NCBI GenBank assembly: GCA_017408025.1
Contig: JAFQVJ010000009.1
Location: 1 to 60,194, forward strand
Source: Lachnospiraceae bacterium
Lineage (GTDB): Bacteria; Bacillota; Clostridia; Lachnospirales; Lachnospiraceae
Reading direction: 5' to 3'
Length of the DNA: 60,194 nucleotides
The notes under the pieces are model-generated. The model saw only the letters and a program-made list of their open reading frames with translations, was not told the DNA's origin and made no database searches. The first letter of the stretch is position 1; the number at the start of each line of letters is the position of its first letter. A program made the position numbers and the translations under genes. Below, piece by piece: positions 52,228 through 60,194 of the stretch.

Positions 52228-53679
52228 TTACTTGTTTTTCCATGTAGATGGCATAAACAAAAGTAATATCGGGAATATCTCTAATCTTCCTATAAGCATA
52301 TCAAATGAAAAAACAAGCTTTGAAACTATAGAAAAATCAGCAAAACTCTCTGTTGGACCTGCTGCGCCCAATCCTGGACCTATATTATTCAGTGTGGCCG
52401 CTACTGCTGTGAAGTTAGTCTCAAAACCGAACTTGTCAAGAGATACTATAAGCATAGATACCACATATATAGCTATATATACAAGAAAATAGTTGTTTAC
52501 ATTCTTTATTGTCTCATCCGAAAGAGGTTTGTCATCCAACTTTGTTATTTTCACTCGCTGTGGATGAATCAGCTGTTTTATATTTTTAGCCATTCCCTTT
52601 GCAGCTATAATAAAACGACTTATCTTTATACCACCAGCCGTGCTACCAGCACATGAGCCTGTAAACATTACCAATATAAGCAAGCCCTTTGAAAATTCTG
52701 GCCACATCTCATAATCCAATGTACTATATCCAGTGGTTGTCATAATGGATGACACCTGAAAAGCTGCATGCCGCACAGTATCAGAGGTACCTCCCATTGT
52801 ATTGCCTATAGTACTTATTACATTTATGGCAATAAGCGCCACAACACCAAGATATACTATAAGATACCATTTAACTTCTTCCAGCTTAAACGCTTGACTA
52901 AACTTCTTAAAAATAATCAAATAGTAAAAGCTAAAGTTTACACCAAACAAAAACATAAATATAGTTATAATCCACTGTTGTGCTGGTGTGAAGCTTGCGG
53001 CACTATCCGATACGACTCCAAAACCACCTGTTCCTGCTGTACCAAAGGTAGTACATATATTTTCAAATAACGGCATACCTGATAAAGCAAGAGCTATGAG
53101 CATAATCAACGTCATACCCATGTATATGACATATAAAATAGCTGCTGTCGCCTTCATTTTAGGCACAAGCTTGCCAACATTAGTGCCTGAGCTTTCAGCC
53201 CTCAGAAGATGCATATTGCCAGCTCCTGCCATTGGAAGGATAGCTAAAATGAAAACAATTACTCCCATACCTCCTATCCAGTGAGAAAAGCTTCTCCAAA
53301 AAAGAATGCATTTTGACAAATTTTCCACCACAGGAACTATACTGGCACCTGTAGTTGTAAAACCTGACACCATCTCAAAAAGCGCATCTACCGGATTTGA
53401 TATCTCACCACTTGCGCAAAACGGTATTGCACCAAGGATACTCATCACTATCCAGCTAAGGGCAACCACTACAAAGCCCTCCCTAGCAAAAAAGTTTTTG
53501 TTTCCAGGTTTCTTTCGCGACATTATAAATCCTATCAAAAAACTTACCACAGCTGTAACAGCAAAATATATTCCTGCCTCCTCATGATATATAACCGCCA
53601 CTATACATGGCAGTAATAAAAATAATGCAAGGAACATCATAACCTTGCCTAATATGTAAAATACAATCTTATAATTCAT
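52228..53679 (-). CDS. trkH: potassium uptake channel TrkH/KtrB-like
   Basis: 483 residues, about ten membrane helices. The four selectivity loops are visible: [20 protein letters not shown] and NNIGPGL. Works with TrkA, encoded immediately upstream, in K+ uptake. Longer than typical KtrB, so TrkH is the better name. Confidence 0.93.
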   Translation of the reverse strand: MNYKIVFYILGKVMMFLALFLLLPCIVAVIYHEEAGIYFAVTAVVSFLIGFIMSRKKPGNKNFFAREGFVVVALSWIVMSILGAIPFCASGEISNPVDALFEMVSGFTTTGASIVPVVENLSKCILFWRSFSHWIGGMGVIVFILAILPMAGAGNMHLLRAESSGTNVGKLVPKMKATAAILYVIYMGMTLIMLIALALSGMPLFENICTTFGTAGTGGFGVVSDSAASFTPAQQWIITIFMFLFGVNFSFYYLIIFKKFSQAFKLEEVKWYLIVYLGVVALIAINVISTIGNTMGGTSDTVRHAAFQVSSIMTTTGYSTLDYEMWPEFSKGLLILVMFTGSCAGSTAGGIKISRFIIAAKGMAKNIKQLIHPQRVKITKLDDKPLSDETIKNVNNYFLVYIAIYVVSMLIVSLDKFGFETNFTAVAATLNNIGPGLGAAGPTESFADFSIVSKLVFSFDMLIGRLEIFPILLLFMPSTWKNK

Positions 53680-53702
53680 GTCATTTCCATGCTCCCATTA
53701 TC

Positions 53703-55058
53703 TTATGCTAGAATATCGTCTATATCATCAAGACCCAAATTTGTTGTTACTACGATAACACCATCGCCCGGTTTTAACTCATCACGACCTGATGGAGTAA
53801 TGATTTTTCCCTCTCTCGATATACAACATATGAGCAGATTTTTCTTTAGTTGCAGATCAAACAAGGTCTTTCCCACTACCTTTGCTTTATCTGTAATTCT
53901 AAATTCCAAAGCTTCTACCTTTCCCTCACTTAAACGATGCAAAGTTTGAACATTACTTCCATAGGAATTCTGCATTGCTCTGACATATCTTATAATATAA
54001 GCCGTCGTAATAGCCTTAACCGATACAACAGTGTCGAGATTAAGATCGTCTGTGACCTCATCAAAGTTAAGCTTGTCCATCTTAGTCATTGTCTTACAAT
54101 CTGCAATTCTCTTCGCATATAAGGTCAACATTATATTTTCTTCATCTATAGGTGTCAATGCTGCCAATGCGTCTATATTCTGGATTCCTTCTGATAATAG
54201 AAGATCCTTATCTATGCATGAGCCATTTATAACCATGGCATTAGGTAATGCCTCACTAAGTTGCTCACACAATGCTCTGTCTTCTTCTATTATCTTTACC
54301 TGCACACCTGTTTTGCTAAGCTGTTTTGCCAGATAATATGAAGTAGTTCCGCCGCCAGCTATCATTACTGATTTTATAGGAGATGTCTTAATTCCCATTT
54401 TCTTGAAAAAGGCTGTAGATTCCTCAACAGGCAATGTTAGAGAAACCCCATCTCCAGCCATAAGCTTGAAATTACCATCTGGTATAACTATATCATTTCC
54501 TCGCTTGACGATACATACCAGCACTCTGTTGCTGATGACCTTACTAATATCTCTCAGGACAAGTCCATCAAGTGGTGAATTCTCCGTAACTGCAACCTTA
54601 ATAAGTGTAACTCTTCCCTTTACAAAGGTTTCCACTTCTAATGCTGATGGATATTGTATAAGTCTGGACATTTCCGCCGCAGCTGTCATCTCTGGATTGA
54701 TAGTCATAGAAAGGCCAAGCTCTTCCTTCAAAAAACTAACTTCTTCATAATACTCTGGTTTTCTTATTCTGGCTATTGTCTGGCAATTACCTGTTTTTTT
54801 TGCAATAAGACAACAGAGCATGTTTATCTCATCACTATCTGTTACAGATATTAAAAGATCCGCTTCCTTTATACCAGCTTCCATCTGTACGTTATGACTT
54901 GTACCATTTCCACTGATGCCATACACATCCATACTAGACGATATTCTTTGAATTTTCTCCTCGTCCTTGTCTATTACTGTTACATCATGTCCTTCCTTGT
55001 TAAGCTGTTCTGTAAGTACATATCCAACTCTACCACAGCCTACTACAATTATTTTCAT
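53703..55058 (-). CDS. trkA: Trk potassium regulator TrkA
   Basis: 451 residues: two repeats of RCK_N (KIIVVGCGRVGYVL at the start and SVMIAGGGTTSYYLAKQL near 233) and RCK_C domains, binding NAD(H)/ATP and gating TrkH. The start MKIIVV follows GGGAGG; a start seven codons earlier is unlikely. Followed by trkH at 23 nt. Confidence 0.94.
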   Translation of the reverse strand: MKIIVVGCGRVGYVLTEQLNKEGHDVTVIDKDEEKIQRISSSMDVYGISGNGTSHNVQMEAGIKEADLLISVTDSDEINMLCCLIAKKTGNCQTIARIRKPEYYEEVSFLKEELGLSMTINPEMTAAAEMSRLIQYPSALEVETFVKGRVTLIKVAVTENSPLDGLVLRDISKVISNRVLVCIVKRGNDIVIPDGNFKLMAGDGVSLTLPVEESTAFFKKMGIKTSPIKSVMIAGGGTTSYYLAKQLSKTGVQVKIIEEDRALCEQLSEALPNAMVINGSCIDKDLLLSEGIQNIDALAALTPIDEENIMLTLYAKRIADCKTMTKMDKLNFDEVTDDLNLDTVVSVKAITTAYIIRYVRAMQNSYGSNVQTLHRLSEGKVEALEFRITDKAKVVGKTLFDLQLKKNLLICCISREGKIITPSGRDELKPGDGVIVVTTNLGLDDIDDILA

Positions 55059-55107
55059 TGCAGCCTCCCGGTTCATCATTTAAAAATCTATTTTAACACT
55101 GTTTCTA

Positions 55108-55136
55108 ATTATAGTTTAATTAACCTACTTCGTCAA
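55108..55136 (-). promoter_or_regulatory. sigma-A promoter of trkA-trkH-pyrF
   Basis: Minus strand TTGACG (55136-55131), a 17-nt spacer and TATAAT (55113-55108). Near consensus. Confidence 0.75.
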
Positions 55137-55183
55137 GAAATAACAATGCGTGTACAAATTTCTTAGTTATCCCGATTTTACCC

Positions 55184-55212
55184 TTGTATGCCCTATAAAT
55201 ATACTCTATAAT
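55184..55212 (+). promoter_or_regulatory. promoter of esterase gene
   Basis: TTGTAT (55184-55189), a 17-nt spacer and TATAAT (55207-55212), 55 nt before the start. Confidence 0.65.
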
Positions 55213-55266
55213 CTATATATACTATTTTTTACATTATTTCTGAATACCATAAGAGGAGGTAATTAC

Positions 55267-56022
55267 ATGATTCATACATTCAGCATCACTATACCACAGC
55301 TTACTGACAATTTGGAGCGCAAAGGGTACATTTACCTTCCTGACACATATAACAATGACATTGATAAGCACTATCCTGTCATGTATATGTTTGATGGTCA
55401 CAATGTTTTCTTCGATGAGGACGCAACCTATGGAACATCATGGGGTATGGCCGATTATTTGCAGCATAACCCTGCGGACATTATTATCATAGCCTTAGAA
55501 TGTAACCACAATGGTCATTCCAGATTATCTGAATATACACCTTTTGACTTTTCATATGAACCTATAGGCAATATCCACTCATCAGGTAAAATTTACATGG
55601 ACTGGCTCACTGGTACTTTTAAGCCTATGGTAGATAAAAAACTAAGAACACAGAAGGACAGAAAAAATACTTTTATCTGTGGCTCATCTATGGGAGGTCT
55701 CATGTCACTCTACGGTGTCACAGCATATAATAAATTTTTTAACCACGCTATATGCTTATCTCCAAGCCTTTGGATAGCGCCTGAAAAACTCTACGACATG
55801 ATAAACAAATCAAAAATGAATCAAGAAACATGCATATATCTGGACTATGGCAGCAAGGAACTTAACAATCATGCTGGTGTGAAAGATGTTTTGCTTGAAA
55901 CCACTAAGCTCCTTCTACACAAAAACACTAATGCCACCCTGCGCATAATACAGGGTGGCACACACAGTGAAGCTTCATGGTCAAAACAAGTTCCCATATT
56001 CATGAAGCTCCTTGGTTTCTAG
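55267..56022 (+). CDS. alpha/beta hydrolase, esterase family
   Basis: 251 residues. Nucleophile elbow GSSMGG (139-144, Ser141), the YLPDTYNN...YPVMYMFDGHNVF start typical of the Esterase_D/Fes-like family, and a C-terminal His in GGTHSEASW. No signal peptide, so cytosolic. The start follows GAGGAGGT; the open frame upstream is untranslated leader. Substrate unknown; acyl-ester or ferric-siderophore cleavage are family options. Confidence 0.88.
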   Translation: MIHTFSITIPQLTDNLERKGYIYLPDTYNNDIDKHYPVMYMFDGHNVFFDEDATYGTSWGMADYLQHNPADIIIIALECNHNGHSRLSEYTPFDFSYEPIGNIHSSGKIYMDWLTGTFKPMVDKKLRTQKDRKNTFICGSSMGGLMSLYGVTAYNKFFNHAICLSPSLWIAPEKLYDMINKSKMNQETCIYLDYGSKELNNHAGVKDVLLETTKLLLHKNTNATLRIIQGGTHSEASWSKQVPIFMKLLGF

Positions 56023-56050
56023 TATTAACATGTTTATCGCTTTACGAATT

Positions 56051-56740
56051 TTATAGTAAAACTGGCACAAAATCACCTGCCACTACTTCTTCCTCAGTAA
56101 CATAGCAGTCTATAGCTATAATGTTGACACCTGCTTTTTTTGCCTCTCGGAGAGCCTCTCCGAAGGCAGCATGTGTTTTGTCATTTGGTTCAAAATATTT
56201 TATTCCTTTCATCTGTATGACAAAAAGAATATTAACCTCATATCCATCCTTCTTGGCCTTTATCAATTCATAAATATGCTTTACTCCTCGCTCTGTGGGT
56301 GCATCTGGAAATCTAGCCACATTATCTTCTTCCAATGTAACTCCCTTTACCTCTATAAATCCCTTTCCCCCTTCACCTCGTTCGTAGTATATATCAAATC
56401 GTGATTTACCATAAGTCTTTTCTCTTTTTACTAGGGATATATCTTTGTACAATCCACCACCGCACAGCCAATCCGTTGCTATTTGATTTGGTGCCTGCGA
56501 ATCCATGTTTATGATTCTTCCGTTCTTCACTACCTTTACCAATGAATACCTTGTTTTTCTTGAAGCCATATCTCCGTGATCCTCCAGATATACTTCTGTT
56601 TTCTCCGGTATAAGCAGTTCCTTACAACGTCCTGTATTTTTCACATGACACTTAACAATCTCTCCGTCAAGCTTAGCATATGCTATAAAACGATTGGGAC
56701 GCTCTATAAATATTGCCTTTCTGATATTATTATATCTCAT
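56051..56740 (-). CDS. sfsA: DNA/RNA nuclease SfsA
   Basis: 229 residues: an N-terminal OB-like domain (FIERPNRFIAYAKLDGEIVK, CHVKNTGRCKELL) and the PD-(D/E)XK nuclease core (SRFDIYY, GFIEVKGVTL). Originally described as a sugar fermentation stimulation protein; relatives are nucleases. Faces away from the small gene at 56865. Confidence 0.94.
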   Translation of the reverse strand: MRYNNIRKAIFIERPNRFIAYAKLDGEIVKCHVKNTGRCKELLIPEKTEVYLEDHGDMASRKTRYSLVKVVKNGRIINMDSQAPNQIATDWLCGGGLYKDISLVKREKTYGKSRFDIYYERGEGGKGFIEVKGVTLEEDNVARFPDAPTERGVKHIYELIKAKKDGYEVNILFVIQMKGIKYFEPNDKTHAAFGEALREAKKAGVNIIAIDCYVTEEEVVAGDFVPVLL

Positions 56741-56864
56741 ATATACCTCTTTCTTCTCTTATAAGCTATTTTCGCAAATATTTGTAATTTTTATTTAATT
56801 TTCAAAATTTTATTTCATTATATCAAAATATATGTTATATTTAAAGTACGAGGAGGTGTTTTCT

Positions 56865-57155
56865 ATGAAATGTAGAAGAGTCAGCTTAGAATCGAACGTG
56901 GAAAAATATGAACCTGGTCAAGGTATGGAAGACGGATTTGAAAAATGGTCAAAGGTTGTTACTCAAGGCTGGATTGTAACCGATTTCCTTATAAAGACTA
57001 CACAACCTGATGGAACCATTGTGTGTCCTTATATCAAAAACAGGCGTGGTTATACCTTTATAGGTGAAGGTGATTATATCGTTACTGATTCTGATGGTTC
57101 AAAACACGTTTGTGGTTCTGACAAAATTTGGAACCGCTATGAAGAGATAAAATAA
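56865..57155 (+). CDS. conserved small hypothetical protein, 96 aa
   Basis: 96 residues starting MKCRRVSLESNVEKYEPGQG; ATG after GAGGAGG. The ending EGDYIVTDSDGSKHVCGSDKIWNRYEEI is like small phage- or mobile-associated proteins with 'PGDWIV...G...C.PD.F...Y'. No membrane segment, mainly beta. The role is unknown. Followed by a strong terminator. Confidence 0.65.
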   Translation: MKCRRVSLESNVEKYEPGQGMEDGFEKWSKVVTQGWIVTDFLIKTTQPDGTIVCPYIKNRRGYTFIGEGDYIVTDSDGSKHVCGSDKIWNRYEEIK

Positions 57156-57184
57156 GAAGGGGGAGATTCCCCTTCTATTTTTGT
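57155..57184 (+). terminator. terminator after the 96-aa gene
   Basis: AGAAGGGG (57155-57162) pairs with CCCCTTCT (57169-57176), followed by ATTTTTGTT. Confidence 0.85.
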
Positions 57185-57200
57185 TGTATAGGAAAGTTCT
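57178..57200 (+). repeat. post-terminator motif, copy 3
   Basis: A 23-nt sequence identical to the minus strand of 38061-38083 (after codY), in the same position relative to a terminator. No second small hairpin follows here. Confidence 0.7.
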
Positions 57201-57422
57201 TCAGCATAGAAATCGATTACTCTGCTAATATTGCCTCTGTATATATCCAGTGCCTCCATAATAGCCTCAGCTGCCCTTTGATTTCTCAAAGCTCTTGTTT
57301 AATCCCTCCATAGCAGCCCTAGAATTGTCCAAAGCAGCCTTACTATTAGCAAACTTGTCAGTTGTCATCTCTACTCTCTTCAATAACCTGCTAACAACCT
57401 CCGATACCTGTTCAGAGAACAT
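57180..57422 (-). pseudogene. frameshifted small helical ORF remnant
   Basis: On the minus strand a 51-codon ORF (57422-57267, MFSEQVSEVVSRLLKRVEMT...) runs into a stop. The next frame continues with protein-like helical sequence (RNQRAAEAIMEALDIYRGNI) as if one base had been lost near 57285. There is no ribosome site, and the end overlaps the opposite gene's terminator. Likely decayed; no family recognised. Confidence 0.35.
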
Positions 57423-57506
57423 ATCACTATCGTAACACTATATAAGATTGTAAGTAAAATGACAGTTAATTTCAATAGAAAATACGAAATCATAAATTTT
57501 TACTAA

Positions 57507-57535
57507 TTTACTTTCAGGTAAAATTTTGATACAAT
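57507..57535 (+). promoter_or_regulatory. possible promoter of TIR gene
   Basis: TTTACT (57507-57512), a 17-nt spacer and TACAAT (57530-57535), about 54 nt before the start. Confidence 0.45.
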
Positions 57536-57588
57536 TACTTATTATTCTAAGCAACATGCGAACAAATGATGAAAGGCAGGGTACTTTA

Positions 57589-59055
57589 ATGTATATATTT
57601 ATATCCCATTCTTCGAAGAATGCTGATATCGCACAGGAATTGTGCAACGTTATGGAATCAAATGGTTCACAGTGTTTTATTGCTCCTAGAAATATCCGTT
57701 CTGGCTATGAATACGCTGCTGAGATATTAGATGGAATAGACCGTTCTGATGCAATGCTTCTTGTATTATCTAAGGAGATTAACAATTCACCTCATGTCTT
57801 AAGAGAAATAGAGCGAGCTGTAAGCAAATCAATACCTATCATTGTGTACAAGCTTGAAGAGGTTACACTCTCTAAATCTATGGAATATTTCCTTATGACA
57901 CATCAATGGCTCAATGCAGAAAAAGGCAATCATGAACATTTGCTTAAATGCATTGAAGATTTAAAAAATAACACTTCAACTGCTATATTTGCAGCCGCTC
58001 CACTGGACGTAAAAAAACGCAAATCAAAAAAACTTCCTTTAGTTATAGGTGTTGCTGCTACAGGTGCTATAGCATTGATAGCGTCGCTTTTTATAATATT
58101 ATCAAGCTCTGATAAAGAAAATGACACCACCAACACTACAGAAAAAGGTAGTCAGGTTGTAAATAACACAACAACGGATGATAATAAAACAGATTCCAAG
58201 GAAGATTCTACAAAAGAAAATACTACCGAGAATAATAACGCTTCAAACTATGACATCAAATTAGGAGATACTGTTGTTTTCGGAAACTATAATGATGCTG
58301 ATATATATTGGAAGGTTATCAAGATATCAGAGGATGGCACTGAGGCGGTTCTTATATCTAGAAACCTTTTAAGCTTCAAGGCATTTTCTGCTGCTGAAAG
58401 CGGAAATTGTCACTCTGATGGTAAGACAAACTATATTGGTTCAGACTCAGAAGTACTTGCAACTGACTTTGAATTGCAATCATATGTTTGGGGAAATAGT
58501 TCATGGTCATCCTCTACTATTAGAGCATGGCTTAACTCAGACCGTGATTACGTAGAGTATGAAGGACAACGTCCTATAGCCAATGCAATGTCCGACAATA
58601 AAAATGGTTACAACTCAGAGCCTGGATTTTTATATAACTTTAGCGACGAAGAATTAGCTGCCATCAAAGAAACCACTATTGAAACAAAGGGAAACGCCCT
58701 TTCTGATGAAGACATAATTACAACAACAGATCGCGTATTCCTCTTATCAATAGATGAACTTCAATGGCTTAAAGACGCAAAAGTTCCTCTCTATGTAACC
58801 CCTACCGGCGAAGCTATCGACAAAAACGAATCACCTTGGTACCGTGAATATTGCCTTGAATATTATCATACTGATACATGTTTGTGGTGGTTACGAGACC
58901 CTGTAGATGGTAAATCATCAGAATGTTACGCTGTCAGCTACGGCGAAAACACTCCTGATCTTTACTACCCATATATTGTTTCTGTTGAGGATTTTGGCAT
59001 CCGCCCAGCAATAACAGTTGATTTAACATCAGATTGCATCAAAGTAGAAAAATAA
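57589..59055 (+). CDS. TIR-transmembrane-DUF6273 protein
   Basis: 488 residues: a TIR domain (1-128; YIFISHSSKNADIAQEL, then SPHVLREIERAV with Glu73 as the likely NADase glutamate), a basic stretch, one membrane helix (about 149-172), a Thr/Asn/Asp/Lys linker (174-220) and a C-terminal DUF6273-like domain (222-486) ending in CLWWLRDP and FGIRPAITVDL. The TIR should be cytosolic and the C-domain outside. Start chosen at MYIFIS, after AAAGGCAGGG; upstream Mets are possible. Role unknown; NAD-cleaving defence or signalling are options. Confidence 0.85.
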   Translation: MYIFISHSSKNADIAQELCNVMESNGSQCFIAPRNIRSGYEYAAEILDGIDRSDAMLLVLSKEINNSPHVLREIERAVSKSIPIIVYKLEEVTLSKSMEYFLMTHQWLNAEKGNHEHLLKCIEDLKNNTSTAIFAAAPLDVKKRKSKKLPLVIGVAATGAIALIASLFIILSSSDKENDTTNTTEKGSQVVNNTTTDDNKTDSKEDSTKENTTENNNASNYDIKLGDTVVFGNYNDADIYWKVIKISEDGTEAVLISRNLLSFKAFSAAESGNCHSDGKTNYIGSDSEVLATDFELQSYVWGNSSWSSSTIRAWLNSDRDYVEYEGQRPIANAMSDNKNGYNSEPGFLYNFSDEELAAIKETTIETKGNALSDEDIITTTDRVFLLSIDELQWLKDAKVPLYVTPTGEAIDKNESPWYREYCLEYYHTDTCLWWLRDPVDGKSSECYAVSYGENTPDLYYPYIVSVEDFGIRPAITVDLTSDCIKVEK

Positions 59056-59065
59056 CATATATAGT

Positions 59066-59112
59066 AAAAAAGCCCCGTTCCATTTATTAAAAGATAAGGA
59101 ACTGGGCTTTTT
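59066..59112 (+). terminator. terminator after TIR gene
   Basis: AAAAAGCCC..GTTCC pairs with GGAAC..GGGCTTTTT (59066-59080 and 59097-59112) with a loop of about 16 nt; ends in TTTTT. Confidence 0.8.
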
Positions 59113-59250
59113 CTCGCCACAATAAAACGGCTAAGCTGCTTTTCATTATCATCCGTTAATCTACCATATATCTATTCACAACTGTATATATTCAGTTACT
59201 ATTTTATTACTTTCAGAATATTTAATACCATATCTGCTCATAATTACAAC

Positions 59251-59670
59251 ATGAGAAAAAAATTTTTAATTTGCGGTCTTACCGGTTGGTGTATGGAAAT
59301 TATATTTACCGCATTTAACGCTTTCCGCCACCGGGAATTTAAGTTGATGGGACAAACATCCATATGGATGTTCCCTATTTACAGTATGGCAGCCCTAATT
59401 TACCCTTTTTATAACTTCATCAAGTGGTTGCCAACATTTGCACGAGGTGTAATCTACTCCATAGGCTTTTTCATCTTTGAATTTTTAAGTGGCACCTTCC
59501 TCAAAAAACACAATATCTGCCCATGGGATTACAGCGACGCCAAAAGCAATATAAAAGGAGTCATACGCTTGGATTTCGCACCAGTATGGATAGTCGCCGG
59601 ACTAATCTTCGAGCGCATACTAATTCCTGACAAAAAACATGCTCCCCACAAGAGACTGTCGCACTTTTAA
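59251..59670 (+). CDS. CmpB-like putative ABC transporter permease
   Basis: 139 residues, three to four membrane segments. TGWCMEIIFTAFNAF, GQTSIWMFPIYSMAALIYP, and CPWDYSDAKSNIKGVIRLDFAPVWIVAGLIFE are hallmarks of the Firmicutes family named putative ABC transporter permease (CmpB). No ATPase partner lies nearby. Function unproven in the family. Weak ribosome site. Confidence 0.8.
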   Translation: MRKKFLICGLTGWCMEIIFTAFNAFRHREFKLMGQTSIWMFPIYSMAALIYPFYNFIKWLPTFARGVIYSIGFFIFEFLSGTFLKKHNICPWDYSDAKSNIKGVIRLDFAPVWIVAGLIFERILIPDKKHAPHKRLSHF

Positions 59671-59689
59671 CACCACAATTCATATTATA

Positions 59690-59737
59690 GGAAGATTGTG
59701 TATCCTCGTTATCGCGGAGACTGCAATCTTCCTTTTT
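59690..59737 (+). terminator. terminator after CmpB-like gene
   Basis: GGAAGATTG (59690-59698) pairs with CAATCTTCC (59724-59732), followed by TTTTT. Confidence 0.85.
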
Positions 59738-59811
59738 ATGCCCTCAAAGCTTTAATTATCCTCTACACCGATTATCTGTGCATATTAAAAAACACTTGCT
59801 TCGAGAACTCG
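59738..59811. other. spacer before giant hairpin
   Basis: AT-rich, no ORF. CGAG-AA-CTCG (59802-59811) forms a tiny palindrome at the hairpin edge. I see no convincing promoter. Confidence 0.3.
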
Positions 59812-60175
59812 GAACTTTCTAAACGCCCTTTTTCGAAGAGTTTATACAGTTCGTCTTTTATATGTCAGACAATATTGCTACAGGCGGTGTGCCATAGTAA
59901 GAACATACCATTGAAAAAATTGCGTGATTTTCTTAGCAGGTTCAGGCGAGAATAACCTAGCCCCGCATAATCACTGTCTGAATGAGCTCGCCCCCGAATT
60001 TCAATGGGGCGAGCGAGTGAGTTTGATTAGCGGGGCTATAATAAAGTTTTCTTGGCGAACCTGCAAGAAAATAGCAATTTTTTCAGGTATGTCTTACTAT
60101 GGCACACAGCTGTAGCTATTGTCTGCCTTCATAAAAGACGAACTACTTATTCGAAAAAGGGCGTTAAGAAAGTTC
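59812..60175. repeat. giant imperfect hairpin (about 364 nt)
   Basis: The arms 59812-59994 and 60006-60175 are inverted copies of each other, with an 11-nt loop (59995-60005). I count 13 helices, 127 Watson-Crick pairs: 59812-59820/60167-60175, 59822-59837/60150-60165, 59848-59861/60131-60144, 59866-59873/60118-60125, 59877-59883/60110-60116, 59887-59901/60093-60107, 59903-59909/60086-60092, 59912-59922/60075-60085, 59927-59934/60065-60072, 59936-59943/60057-60064, 59958-59966/60030-60038, 59968-59973/60024-60029 and 59986-59994/60006-60014. Small internal loops separate them. No protein gene. It could be a non-coding RNA or a foldback mobile element; no direct target-site repeat was identified, and pairing may extend slightly past 60175. 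Confidence 0.85.
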
Positions 60176-60194
60176 ACGAAACCTCTCAATGCGT

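Noticed and set aside
55150-55266. Longer N-terminus for the esterase
   Set aside because: It would start upstream of the predicted promoter's -10 and lacks a ribosome site; the ATG after GAGGAGGT is better.
59698-60115. Open reading frames of 63-85 codons inside the giant hairpin
   Set aside because: They lack ribosome sites, have unlikely composition and follow the inverted repeat rather than coding constraints.

Overview
The window comes from a low-GC, motile Gram-positive bacterium, most likely of the family Lachnospiraceae (Clostridia). The reasons are the gene order topA-codY-flgB...sigD...rpsB-tsf, FliY/CheC/CheD-type chemotaxis, DUF6115 and TIGR02530 proteins inside the flagellar cluster, and Firmicutes-type ribosome binding sites (AGGAGG). 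Genus and species cannot be fixed from the sequence alone. I saw no rRNA, tRNA or CRISPR array.

Layout, left to right. (1) 1-1700: a small accessory patch downstream of tsf. It holds an operon of an XRE regulator, a 46-residue protein, an antitoxin-like protein and a PIN-domain toxin cut by the window edge, plus a 44-residue ORF and a gene-free stretch with iteron-like TACCAAA repeats. (2) 1703-3870: tsf and rpsB, with a structured leader. (3) 3879-37945: a flagellar/chemotaxis supercluster of about 34 kb, all on the minus strand. It reads flgB, flgC, fliE, fliF, fliG, fliH, fliI, fliJ, a MotE-like gene, fliK, flgD, a TIGR02530 gene, flgE, then a hairpin and a new promoter, motA, motB, fliL, fliM, fliY, cheY, fliO, fliP, fliQ, fliR, flhB, flhA, flhF, flhG, a PilZ gene, cheB, cheA, cheW, cheC, cheD, a small membrane protein and sigD. 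A terminator follows, then fapA and three less-known genes. It encodes rod, MS ring, export gate, switch, stator and most of the CheA pathway, but no cheR, flagellin or flgK/L.

(4) 38159-43845: codY, topA, dprA and comM on the minus strand, the Firmicutes arrangement next to the fla operon. (5) 44008-50433: asnA, a J-domain protein, a eukaryotic-type hisA, metY, an M16 peptidase and a PAS-GGDEF protein with a degenerate active-site motif and a structured leader. (6) 50777-56740: an XRE/S24-like regulator, a pyrF-trkH-trkA operon, an esterase and sfsA. (7) 56865-60194: an accessory tail with a small conserved protein, a decayed ORF, a TIR-transmembrane-DUF6273 protein and a CmpB-like membrane protein. 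It ends in a roughly 364-nt imperfect inverted repeat that folds into one giant irregular hairpin with no plausible ORF.

The flagellar genes should be read as two or three linked transcripts, with sigD at the end of the main unit to drive late genes elsewhere and CodY directly upstream. The most unusual items are the giant hairpin (59812-60175), a post-terminator motif shared between distant loci, the TIR-TM-DUF6273 protein and the leader of the PAS-GGDEF gene.
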